From the NCBI RefSeq assembly GCF_014529535.1, contig NC_050738.1, positions 13,098,062 to 13,162,061 on the forward strand: DNA of 64,000 nt, given 5' to 3'. Numbering within the stretch: position 1 is the stretch's first letter; each line of letters starts with the position of its first letter. Under the pieces are notes generated by a model, which saw only the letters and a list, made by a program, of their open reading frames with translations, had not been told where the DNA came from and did no database searches. This document shows positions 52,801-63,323 of this stretch, in pieces. This DNA is from Bradysia coprophila (taxonomy: Eukaryota; Arthropoda; Insecta; Diptera; Sciaridae). The position numbers were made by a program, and so were the translations under genes.

Positions 52801-55800
52801 ATTAATAGCACTTTTGCTTGAAGTGCGTTGGTATCAGACATATTATCAAGTCATCTGCTAACGATAGTGACAACGAAAATAAGCAATGGTCAGTGGTATG
52901 TTATAGCGAAATGTATGTTAAATGTATGCTGCTAATGAAGTAATAGATTTGGCGAGAATATTCAGATCGAAAGAAGTATTGGAGACTATGTATGAACTTA
53001 GTGACTATGTTGTACCGTTTGTATGTCGTCATCAAGATTAAATTAGAGAAAAGTACGATGGTTCCTTGACCCACCTAGACATATTGTCAAAAGTTAGTCT
53101 CTTTTATAAGGTTCTTGACATACGTTTGCGAAATTAATTAATTTTCCATCTTTCATTCATTAATGTTATATGATAATCAGAGATCGCTATCACAAATCCA
53201 TTTACATGGAAGTCTTGTTTCACATTTAAGTGTCTGTGTCAAATTGTCAAAGCGATTTTATATGCGGGCGCGGGCAGTCATTTCTTAATTGGGATCGATA
53301 AGATATCATAAAACAGTGTGGATCTTACTGTCGATCTGACCGTTATTTTGAATTGATTTTTTTTATGATTTTGCATAAATATGCTGAAAACATCAATAAA
53401 GAAACTGAAAACAAAGATGTTTTTTGCAACAAAATTTTATGATCTTTTTCCTTGATGTTGTTTATGTTTGTAAAATATAATTTTGTTGAAATGTTTAGCA
53501 CAATGTATACACCGCAGTTTATACAAACCGAACGAGCTAAATTTCATTCAATCTTTACGCACCAATGGTATAACGTAAATATTCAAAAATATTGAATAGA
53601 ATGCGTATTTAATCCCCTGAAATATATCGACTCGTAATAAATCGTTTTCACACCTTCAACTACATTTTTTCATTTAAGAAAAAAATCCGTAAATCATTAA
53701 CCGATAAAACGTGTTCGAATTAGTTATTCTATTAAATTAAGATTATTGGTTGTTACAGGTTGAGATAACTGAATTTAAAAAAAAAATATTTTTGTTGTTG
53801 TTTGCGTTTATTTTAGATGCTTTCTGGACTATAGTTTGTTTAAAACTATTAGGCGAATGATTATTTATGTTTTTTAAGTCAAGGTTTATATTACGTTAAG
53901 GTTGAGTGGATCAGGTCGGGAATATCAATTAGGGCATGCGTATTGTTGCTGCACCTGTAACAGTTCAACATTGGTATTGATGGTTTGGTGTTAGGGAACA
54001 CAAAAAACATCGTATTCTACGTTATTTCAGGTTCATCAGCTCGACATTTTGGCTGTTTTTAACCTGTGACATACGGCTATGCATCTGTTATCGATTACGA
54101 CAACAAAAATAATGACAAGCTCTGGGTAATATGGTCCTTTATAAAGTAAAAGACATGTTAAAAAAATTGAAGTAAAAGATTTGAAATCAACCGATTAAAA
54201 ATACTTTGATCTGCGGAAGTAATAGACCAGATAATAATGCCGGTAATATGCTTGCCATCTGTAACAGGTTTTAGGACCTAAGGTTAAACACCGAGAACCT
54301 AAAATCTTTTTCAGTTTTTAACTTAATATAACTAACCGAAACTACTATTCCAAAGATTCATAGGCCGTGCTCCACCACTATATTTACTAGTCTTAGTCTA
54401 CACTAAATTTTGATTTTGGTACTCACTTTAAACAGAATCTAAGTGTGACAGGCTGTCACAGCAACTCTGATTAATTGTATTCTTAAAATGTATGTCGAAA
54501 TCCTACTTTCTAATTTGATATTGTAAACACAGAAAAGATTTACGATAAATAAATTAGTAATTCTGGCGATAGCCGACTGTTTCGCACTTCTTTCTTATAA
54601 TTGATTATGTGCTTAAAATAAAACGCATAACCGTCGTTTGCTTGCAAAACTTTTGTCTCTAATTCAATCCTAACGAGTGTACTTATTCAAGTCATACAAT
54701 CAATTTAATTTGATTGAAGGTAAATCCATAAAATGGAATGGGAAACAAAAGAAAATAATTTTATGAATTCGACGACAGAAATTAATGAAATTTAATTCAA
54801 AAAGGTATCAAACGGTCTTATTGTTTTCTGATATTGTTGAAAACTATTGCGGGTTGCGTGTGTGGCAACATTACTGTTTATTTACAATTGTTTTCCCTTT
54901 TCAAAATTATCAATTGGATTACAAAAAAGTAAACCAACGGTGTATGAGAACGATATTTTGGACAAATTTTTGTAAACTGTTCATGGAGGCTCAAAGTTTC
55001 AATTCCAGGTGGTAGTCGCGAGTATTCAATGCAGTTGAGTTTATAGTTGTTTTTCGAAGAGAGAACCACCATAGACGTATTGACACGGAAACATTTAATA
55101 ATATAACCTCGTCGTAATTGTTTTCAAATCAAATGCGGTACAAAATCATTTAATTGGCTGAGTGTTTTGTTGCAGTACGAGTGCCGCACGTTACGTTGCT
55201 ACACACGTGCAAGTCCAATAAATTTTGAATGGATAAAGTTAGAAACATTTTTTTTTAAATTGTATTGCGTAATGTTGTTTGTCATCTTCTCTTTTTGTTG
55301 GATAAAATACAGATTCTTCCTTTGTCCCTACCATCCTACCATCCTAGTATTTCCGTGACTCACCATTTATTCTAATCTATTCCGCATAAATTCGACCATT
55401 TCTTTAACAAATTAAAAAAAAAATGAAATATTTTGCAAACTCATCAATCATTTCGCGAGGCCACAAATTAATAACCCATTTACCCGCGTTCTCGATTTAA
55501 GAAAAAAAAAATCTTCCAAACCAATGTTAAGATTAAACCAACACCATTCTAACCTTTGACATGCCACACACGATGATCTTTCCTTTAACCAGTATTTAAT
55601 TATCATCATCCCATAAAAATGTCACTCTACAATTAATTCTGACACTAATTTACTTTAAATTGTAATTTATTGTTTGTGATAACAGATATAGCAATTTTGA
55701 GTGAAGGAATCATAACAATTTTCGTTGGTAATGTTCGTACGTTTAAATTTAAAATAATTTTTTTTTCTCGATTTTGATATAAAGCGGTAATTTAACCCAG

Positions 55801-58800
55801 CATCTTGCTAAGCATATTACGATATAAACACTATATGGACAAACAAATGAGTATTATGGCATTCGATTCGGTGTTCAAATTTATATTTCATGTATCGTAA
55901 AGACTTACTCGTATTCGTAATACGACCATGACCTACATATATATTCGGTTCAATTCATTTAATCATACCTTATACAATCTCTACGTTGTGACATCACTCC
56001 GCTGCCACAGCTCCGAGAACATTCACTCCACGGATGCCATGCGCCCCAAATAACTTGCTTCCGTCTGGACTTCATGGGTCTGTCTTTTTTCGGCTTGTCT
56101 TGTTTGGTGCCATTCAGTGTGGGCGGAATCACTAATGTTGTATCCACCGAATTAATTGCAGGCGACGTTAGTTCGAATGGGGTCGTTATGGGATAATTTG
56201 TAGTGTATTCGGATGCATCCGATATTGCTGATTGAGCTATCGTCGAGTTCTGTGTAAAACTATCCGCCAAGGAATCATTGCCTATGATGACTTCATTTTG
56301 TTGGGCGCGAAATTTTTTGTGTTTTTTCAGAAAATTCGTGCTGGATATTGATGAATTTAGTTTTAGATTGGATAGAAGTTTATTAAAATAATATAATTTT
56401 TGTGTGTTGTTGTTGTGCGCTCCGTCCTGAGCCTTCATCATTGCTCGTCTCTCCAGCCATGCTTTGTGTAACTGCAAGAAATAGAGATTGATTTGGGTTC
56501 AATTACGATAAAACAAATGTACAGATAGATGAGGGCCTGTTACAGACAGCTGGTTCAGCTGTTAACGACAATAAGAACAAAGTTAAAACAACTAATCCAG
56601 TTTTATCACGTTTTATATAGAAAAAATGTGTAAGAACTAAGGAAGTACTAGATTTCGTAGATACAATTATTGAAAAGGGTGTGAACCTTGGAAAAGGCTT
56701 TGACCAAAAGAAGTAATAGATTTGAAAATTTTATCTGTGACACTATTCCGCTTCTAAAGGTTAAATTTCATTTTAAAGAATAATTAAATGAAGCGATTGA
56801 GGACATGCAAAGTGATGACGACATCACAGCATTGATTTCATATTTGCATTTATACAAAAACATATAGATGCAAATTTTCTCATCTTTTTTCAGTAACTAT
56901 TTGAAAGGTATATCCTGTTCTCAGAGTCATTTCGTTTCAAGTTCGGGTGATATATGAGTACATCGTCATCTTAAATGTCAATGCGAAAGCATTCAAATGA
57001 ACCGCATCAATAACACATTTCACATACATCATTTTACATTCTTATCTATGAGTGAAAAAAAAATCGTTTCTAATTGTGTTTTTTTCGTAAAGTTTCTGTG
57101 CATTATTATTGGATAATACATGAGATGAATACTGATCGAAATTTTGCTGGAATTTTTTTTTCTCTATTTTGGATTTGTTTTTATTATTTGGTCTATATTT
57201 CATCATGCGTAATTACAAACGAATGCAACCATATTTTATGAAGATAGCGAGTTATATGCACATTATATCCATCTGTATGGATAAAAGGTTGCTACATTAC
57301 ACAAATGGTGGTCTTTATCTTTGTCTGTTGAATAGCTATAGAAGTAGGAAAGAAAAAGCGTAATCACTTTTAAAATCACATAATAAGATAGAGGTATAAG
57401 AAATTATTCAAATAAAGTTTTTTTTCCTTATAAATTTATAATTTATTTGTCTAACACTCGTAGATATAAAAATGGGTCTGCGTTTATACCATTTATAACG
57501 AAAAAAAAGAACAATAATGTGAATACAACGTTCTTTTAATTTTTTATTCAAATATTTACTCTTTTCCGAATCGTAAATGGTTATCCAAGAATATTAAACC
57601 TCCTTCACATGCAGTAGTTGTACCGAAAACAAATTTGACTTTGTGTTTTTTGTGTGTAGTATGTCCCATTCACACTTAACAAGATCTACAAACATGTTAG
57701 TTTCCCATTTTCTTTTTATTTCGATAGATCCTCTCTTCAAGATATTGCATTCTCTGTAATTGCAGCGGTAGAGAAGATAAAATTTTAAGATCTGCCTGCA
57801 TATTTTAGAAGTAAATGTTACGCTTTTTGTTAGACATCTTTCTGTCGTGCAGAAGGACCCGTATAAAAATGACATCCTATTTCAATAAGTTACAACAAAT
57901 TGGAATGATATTCGTTGGTTTTCTAAAATGTTAGAATACTTTGCTGATAATTAAATTCCCGTAAATGTGATGGAACACAGTAAAAAAATGATTAAGAAAC
58001 GGCTAAGCATTTGTTATCGACAGGAACAACAAAAGTAAACGATGACTTACGACTAATTTGGTATTATAGTAAAATGAATGCTAAAGCAAATGAAGTACAA
58101 GAATTTGTGTGTAACATCGAAACATTAATTAAGTAATAGACAATCATATCGCGATACGCTTGCGCTTAACAGTGGGAACTTCAGCATCAAATAAAGAGGA
58201 AATCGGAAATATGTTCATTTAAAACAATAGTAGGAAGAGAAAGTCGTAGAGTCATCGTTTTCACTAATATTTCTACATTTTACAAAAAGCCTTTTCGTAG
58301 AAACCATATCGTTAGATCTAAATGTTGAATCTCACCAAACGCTTCATTTACTTTAATAATAATCATTGAGTAAGCCTCAATAAGATCAATAAAATGAGGA
58401 AATTTTTAGAGAGCGCAGGGTGCCGTCCAAGACCTTGGACATGTGCCAGTAGTCGGACACTTATTGTTGTTTCATAAAAAAGTGTATCAATGAAAGAACA
58501 ATAGGTGCCCGACTACTGGTATATGTCCGGACAATGATGTACTATGACTGTACTAATTTTATTGACTTGACGACTTCTGTGTCTGTGAACTTCTGCTGCG
58601 CTACCTAAAATCCAATCAACTTAAAAATCCAACTATTGATTTTCTGTGGTCTTCGTAAAACGTAAACGTTTGCGTTCCTACATCGCCTCTCCGACTATTT
58701 CAAAAAATTTTAAGAATATTTCGCTTCTATACGAACTAAGTCAACATTTCTCATTACACCTTTTTACGACTACCCACACTATTTTTTTCCTCTTATTTTT

Positions 58801-59343
58801 TCGCAATAATTCAACAATTTTAACTGCCATTTTCACACATATTTAAATTTAATTATAATCATTATTGACTTAATAAAATAGAATTACATTAATATTAATA
58901 GCAAACTAAAAACATACACCTAAAACACAACAACAATAATCAAATACTTATCGCTCTGTTTGAACTAAGAGTTCGTTCTAGTCGATAAGGTCTGAACAAT
59001 ACCGAAAAAATAACAAAGTCTAAAGTATTCTAATGTGGCATGCTTAATAAAGTTCCACATATTTTATCGTGAAAAGAACATGTTTTGTGAAGAGTTTTGA
59101 AAATTGTAAATTTTTTTCATGATAAATGATGTCATTGAAGGTATGGTGAATAGTTTGCTCATATTTTAATTGGAGTGGCAGACTCAGTCTTTGGATGATG
59201 ATGACATAGAAAGTCATGCAGTCTTTTCACTCGTTTATCATTTAGAAACACTCTAATTTTACCAAACACTTACTTTTATACGATCGCGTATTGCATATTC
59301 TGAACGTACAACGATGACTTGAATCAGGATGATGCCAAAAAGC
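34836..59343 (-). CDS. Secreted ADAMTS-like (ADAMTSL) protein with TSP1 repeats and PLAC domain; start codon not found
   Basis: Thirteen coding exons: 59343-59274, 56471-55969, 52383-52281, 52214-52112, 51459-51296, 38581-38383, 36986-36778, 36671-36320, 36234-35816, 35751-35525, 35464-35347, 35284-35077 and 34942-34836. All join in phase (about 926 residues). The first exon encodes a hydrophobic signal-like segment (LFGIILIQVIVVRS). Then come a low-complexity linker, TSR1 (WHPWSECSRSCGSG), and the ADAMTS cysteine-rich part (ECELNCKPVG, VIDGTSC). The spacer follows (YMHVATIPAG, SIINGEHTISSSG), then about five more TSRs (CNKSCGGG, WGTCQC, CTTECGEG, WRQCSGDC, CSRPCGSG) and a PLAC domain (CKDELPNC to CCETC). 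There is no metalloprotease. Such proteins act in extracellular matrix; Drosophila nolo is a likely counterpart. The initiating Met lies upstream, perhaps split by the intron. Confidence 0.88.
37072..37160. mobile_element. Half copy of CCTGT-family MITE
   Basis: CCTATCACAAACGGCAAGCA followed by AAATCTTGTACTTCATTTGC matches the first half of the copies at 4990 and 60498. The other half is not recognisable. Confidence 0.45.
38855..39030. mobile_element. Degenerate CCTGT-family MITE copy
   Basis: Contains the family blocks ATCATCTGTTATTG (just upstream) and AGATGAAGTACAAGATTTTG. The ends are eroded. Confidence 0.4.
41780..42917. mobile_element. TA-flanked non-autonomous element with ~145 bp internal tandem repeats
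   Basis: The ends are 32-base inverted repeats with two mismatches (41780: CAGGCTTTAGCATTTCAAAT; the complement of the right end begins CAGTCTTTAACATTTCAAAT). Each end is bordered by TA (41778-41779 and 42918-42919). A CAG terminus with a TA duplication is typical of the Tc1/mariner/pogo superfamily. There is no transposase. Inside, roughly 42100-42530 is three copies of a ~145 bp unit (GGTATTCAATTACC...CTTAGGGCCGAGTAGCGGCC). A GACG tetranucleotide run follows at about 42723-42740. Relatives lie at 63324-64000. Confidence 0.82.
43145..43345. mobile_element. Degenerate CCTGT-family MITE copy
   Basis: Carries TCATTTGTTATCAGCAAGAA, AATGAAGTAAAAGATTTG and AATGATGTAATAGATTTAC, in the order seen in the intact copy at 54063-54268. 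Confidence 0.5.
44690..44940. mobile_element. Degenerate CCTGT-family MITE copy, opposite orientation
   Basis: CATCGGATCTGTTACTTCAT, AAATCTTTTACTTCATTTTC and GATAACAGATGAAAGG match the 60498-60702 orientation. The short open frame covering it has no coding support. Confidence 0.45.
47395..47560. mobile_element. Degenerate CCTGT-family MITE copy
   Basis: Family blocks around AAGCGATTAGCTCTGGCTAG and ATTAAAGTACTAGATTTTC are present with eroded ends. Confidence 0.4.
49905..50115. mobile_element. Degenerate CCTGT-family MITE copy
   Basis: GTCATCTGTTATCGACAGCA and ATAATCTCTGGTTCATGTAT follow the intact family order. It lies inside the long ADAMTSL intron. Confidence 0.5.
51026..51078. repeat. 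Short hairpin in ADAMTSL intron
   Basis: GAAAGTTTAACTCAA is mirrored by TTGAGTTAACTTTC within about 50 bases. It lies near the right end of the 12.7 kb intron. Likely a small repeat. Confidence 0.45.
52669..52830. mobile_element. MITE family B, best copy, 162 bp
   Basis: The terminal inverted repeat CAACGCACTTCAAGCAAAAG and its complement bound the element. It is flanked by GTGTCAG on the left and GTATCAG on the right, a 7 bp target duplication with one difference. The interior carries paired AGTACTCTATTTGG/AAATAGGGTACT motifs. The diverged second copy is at 13864-14011. Confidence 0.72.
52840..53025. mobile_element. Degenerate CCTGT-family MITE copy
   Basis: GTCATCTGCTAACGATAGTG and AATGAAGTAATAGATTTGG are family blocks. 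It lies immediately beside MITE B. Confidence 0.5.
54063..54268. mobile_element. CCTGT-family MITE, intact 206 bp copy
   Basis: Ends CCTGTGACATACGGC and GCCATCTGTAACAGG are inverted. The interior has the family order ATCTGTTATCG, GGTAATATGGTCCTTTATA, TTGAAGTAAAAGATTTGAAA and GGAAGTAATAGA. It is the same length as the copy at 60498-60702 in the opposite orientation. Non-coding, non-autonomous. Confidence 0.78.
56535..56755. mobile_element. CCTGT-family MITE copy
   Basis: Starts CCTGTTACAGACAGCTGG and contains AAGGAAGTACTAGATTTCG and AAGAAGTAATAGATTTGAAA, ending near ATCTGTGACAC. Moderately diverged. Confidence 0.6.
57995..58190. mobile_element. CCTGT-family MITE copy
   Basis: AACGGCTAAGCATTTGTTAT, AAATGAAGTACAAGAATTTG and AATTAAGTAATAGACAATC are family blocks in order. 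Confidence 0.5.
58437..58529. repeat. Inverted repeat, ~39-base arms
   Basis: GGACATGTGCCAGTAGTCGG...TTTCAT (58437-58475) is mirrored by ATGAAAGAACAATAGGTGCC...TGTCC (58491-58529), with several mismatches and a 15-base loop. A MITE-sized hairpin. Confidence 0.65.
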
Positions 59344-59710
59344 CTGCAACAACAGAAATAGGATTAGAATGCGTTAAAGTTTGTGAGTTCTTATTACTAT
59401 GTAGACTCACTGGTAAGCAATGTACCGGATACAATTTCGAATTTAATCTTTAAAATTGAAACTATTCAACGTATTACGAGGGGAATGAAACTGATGTCTA
59501 AGTGAAGTTATTAAAAGGTATAACAAGCTGATTAATCTAATAAAGAATGTCAAATATTCAATTTTAAAATCCATTCAAATACCAATCAAAAAGCGATATG
59601 AATTTAAAAATTATTTAGTTCATGTTATATATATGCAGAGAGTCTATGTGATCTGCGAGAAAGAAAGAAAACTCTTTCCCTTCTAAATTCAATTTTTTTT
59701 TAAATAATTA

Positions 59711-59805
59711 AAATTGATTTAAATTATGAGTTTTAAATGAGTTATTCAATGTCTCCATGTGGAATAAAGCGCATTTATCGTATAAAACTCATAATTTAAA
59801 TCAAT
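59711..59805. repeat. Inverted repeat, ~25-base arms
   Basis: AAATTGATTTAAATTATGAG (from 59711) is mirrored by CTCATAATTTAAATCAATT (to 59805). The ~45 bases between show no coding sequence. Confidence 0.6.
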
Positions 59806-59989
59806 TCAACGATTTGATGTTAAGTAGTGGACCTTAAGTTACACTTAGAAGGTAGAAGTAATTTCTCTTTTTTATCAGTATGATTGTAGAAAGTAGAGGA
59901 TAAAGAAGGGAATGGAGAAAAAATTACATTTTTTTTGGGGTGAGTGAAAGGTTTTCTTAGGCAGAAATTAAACAAAAAATCAATGCTCG

Positions 59990-60195
59990 AGACTATTAAA
60001 TTCTAAAGCATTTGTTATCGTAAACGACGATAAAAACAAGCCGTAGGATAGCACTTTCTTACATAGCAACATGTTTTTTAAAATTTATGAAGGACAAGAC
60101 GTACCACAGTATTAATACGATCCTTCAAACGAAATAATAGCTTCAATTATTGTTAGGACGATACGTTTGTCAATTTTGAAAAGATCTATTAAGTA
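59990..60195. mobile_element. CCTGT-family MITE copy, diverged
   Basis: AAAGCATTTGTTATCGTAAA, ACGACGATAAAAACAAGC and AATTTATGAAGGACAAGACG correspond to family blocks. Ends eroded. Confidence 0.45.
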
Positions 60196-60497
60196 TACTA
60201 CTAAGTACACTGAGGAAAGTCCGTACGTCCCGTCCTTATTTTTAATTTTCAACGTTTTCGACATACTTTAAGAAAAGGGACGATAAAATAAAATGAATTG
60301 CATATGGTCTCATTTTTTTATTTTCTCGGAGGGTTAGATCCTTGTAAATTTCCTTGACAAAGTATTTTCAAAAACAACAATCATCTGAGGATTTTCTTGG
60401 ACTTTCCTATCGTTTATCAAGGACTTTCAGAGGATTTTTGACTGATTCTGGATGGAATTTCAAGTTAGATTTTCAATTTAAAAAAATCAATTTTTAA

Positions 60498-60702
60498 CCT
60501 GTTACAGACGGCAAGCATATGACCACTATTACTATCGGGTCTATTACTTCCATCGATCAAAGTATTTTTAAGCTGATGATTTCAAATCGTGTACTTCAGT
60601 TTTATTAACATGCACTTTACCATATAAAGGACCATATTACCCAGTGTTTGTCATTATTTTTCTCGTCGTTATCGATAACAGATGAATAGCCGTATGAGAC
60701 AG
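60498..60702. mobile_element. CCTGT-family MITE, near-intact 205 bp copy with empty TTAA site
   Basis: CCTGTTACAGACGGCAAGCA at the left and GAATAGCCGTATGAGACAG at the right. It has the same order as 4990-5746 but without the two insertions: a single AGACGGC at the left and a single TTAACATGC (near 60606) in the middle. The right terminus has one substitution in the end motif. Confidence 0.77.
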
Positions 60703-62479
60703 ATTTATTATTTTATTCTCTTTGATTCTCTTGAGAATCTTCTATGAATTTAAGGATTTTCTTCCATGAATTTTGAAGAATTTTCTTTTGACTGACAAAA
60801 GATTTTCTATAATTTTTTCCATACATTTGCGGTAAAAACGAAAAATTTTGTAGTATCCTCTCCCCAGGGACTATTTCGAGAAAACGGTTTCCAAAAAATT
60901 TCTCTAATTTTCTTACAATTTTCTTCAATTTTTCAAAATTTCCTGGAAATTCTTTTTAAAAAAATTACAAAAATAGTCCCTGGTTTATTTTTCTCTCTTG
61001 CTTTTACTCATGATATCCACCACAGGGTTCAACAAGTAATTCTAGTACTTCAACTAGTATCATTTCTAAAAAAAATGATTGTACTTATGAATAAATGTCC
61101 ATAAAATATGGCTATGTCTATTGTCTATGTCTATAAATAATAAAATGGCGAAAGGTTAAGTCTTGAAAATTCCTTGGTATTTTTAGTGAAACATTAACAA
61201 TGTTGCTGCCAGTAAATAATAAATTCCTTGAACTAGTTCAGCGAAGCCGAAAAACGTTTTCATTATTCGGAAACGGTTTAAATTGAATAAAATTGGTTAT
61301 GAAATCGCAACATCATTCGCAAATTATTATTTTTCCTTGTGCATTCAGTGAACCAATTAATTGAACGAATAAAATCCAATAATTAATTTTAGTGTTCTGT
61401 TGCTTTTTCTTCTATAAATTAATTAAATATTAGAACGTATCATTTATCTTCTGCTGTGGTGATGTACACCATCAGAAAACGAAACCAGAAAAAAAGCAAC
61501 GAAATAACTCACATACAGCACGTGGGTTAATTTTTTCGAATAAGAAACCATAAAATTAATTTAAGCTTTTATTAATTATCGTACACATTCATCATTATAC
61601 TGGAGATATCACATATAAATTTAATTCAAAGTTATAAATAAATGGAAACATAAAAGAAATATTTTGATGATTATGCGGTGTTTATGACTTTATTTTGTTT
61701 TATGCAACCCAGAGAGATCATCAAATGTGTATGTGCTTTACAACATTCGACAATCGCTGAGAAAATCCGATCCTACAAACCGAATGTTCTCATAGAAATT
61801 GATCTTTGGGCATTATATTGGATCGACATGATTTGTCACTTTCCTATATACTTTTATCTTTACGACCTTATTCAATAATTCTAAATAATACCATTTTATT
61901 AGAGAGCTCATTTTTTTCTGTGGTTGGTTGAAATGATCCGAAAGATATTATATCCAAATTCCAAATGCAAATGATATGAATTTAAAAACGGAAATTTCGT
62001 AACATTAAAAATTCACAAATTTTTCGATATGAAATTTGTTGTTCATAAAATTCATAAAATGTTTTTAATACTTTCAAAATACAACATAAAACGCATAGTA
62101 AGAACTCTCTGTATAATCCGAATTTATTAATACTCGAACAATATTATCAATTCTTAAAATTGGTACATCTTTTGGGAACACTTACATGCTCATTGCTCAT
62201 ATATATATGGTTGTAAATTGAATCGAACGGATTTTTTTTTCTTCATTACTTTCATTGCGTAATGCTGTAATAATTGATAAAGTTCTACGATAAGAGAGTC
62301 TAGTAAGTACACATGGAAGTGTTATGATTAAAATAAATTTTAGCTGACCCTGATGAACGAGCTTGTATCAAAATGAAGAATCGAAAGAAAACTCGCGGCT
62401 ATAAGCGAAACAGATGAATACAACGACAGAGACATAGGGATTGCTGATGGGAATCAGAGTGATAAGATGTAGGAAAGGC

Positions 62480-62640
62480 TAATCATCTGCTATCGAAAAC
62501 AACGACAAGAACAAGCGATAATCTCTGACTACTATTCATTTATATAGCGAAATTTATGATAAAAGCATTGAAGTGATAGATTTCGTATGAAATATTTTCT
62601 GGTAGACCACTTACTATTCAACGAAGTATCATCGATTTAC
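62480..62640. mobile_element. Partial CCTGT-family MITE copy
   Basis: AATCATCTGCTATCGAAAAC, GCGATAATCTCTGACTAC and CATTGAAGTGATAGATTTCG match family blocks. The right half is missing or too diverged. Confidence 0.45.
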
Positions 62641-63323
62641 GTGTTACAGTCATGTAAATATTGCTTTGCTCACACTCGTCAAAATAAAGTCCATCTAAAG
62701 TTTAAATTGACTATTGTATCGAGGAGGTTTGAACATGATGTGTGTCGTCCAGTGAAAAAAAGAGGTCTATCCTGGGGTGGTGTATATTAAAAGTATCGTT
62801 GCAAATTAACAGTTGCTGTTGTCGAGTAATTTTAAAAATCTCAATAACTGAAGTGAAATTGCTCAAAATCAAAAATCTCTATTCGATTTACCAAGAATAA
62901 TTTGTATAAATGCATCTAACTTCATGACTGTTGCATATCTTATTTAATTAATATTTTTTGAAGAAGGCGCAAGTAATCCACTTTTTATGCATGCGAAAAT
63001 CCTGGTAAATCGTAAAACCGCTCTTCACCTTTTGCATACGTAAGAGAAAGAAACAATGTTATATTCGAATAAAAACGAGTGTCATGAAGATGTTACATTC
63101 ATCTTTATTTGAATTCCTTTCGGGTGAACATACATGAAATTCTTTATTTCCTTTTTCGCTCTTATTTTTTCTGATAAGCAGTAAACATTATGTCAAAATT
63201 AAATTAATTTGTATATCATCGCATGTCATGCAGGTGAAGGAGATAAAATTAAAATTTGACTGATTCGTTGAAATACGTGAGAGTACAAAACGGCGCGTAA
63301 ATTAAGTCATCTAGAAAACGAGC

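Larger units (their letters stand above)
52384..55968 (-). other. ADAMTSL intron, 3.6 kb
   Basis: Lies between the TSR1 exon (56471-55969) and the exon at 52383-52281. The acceptor has a strong pyrimidine tract ending CCGCATAG. It contains MITE B at 52669-52830 and CCTGT-family copies at 52840-53025 and 54063-54268. No coding sequence seen. Confidence 0.6.
56472..59273 (-). other. ADAMTSL intron, 2.8 kb
   Basis: Separates the signal-peptide-like exon (59343-59274) from the linker/TSR1 exon. It contains CCTGT-family copies at 56535-56755 and 57995-58190 and an inverted repeat at 58437-58529. No coding sequence recognised. Confidence 0.6.
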
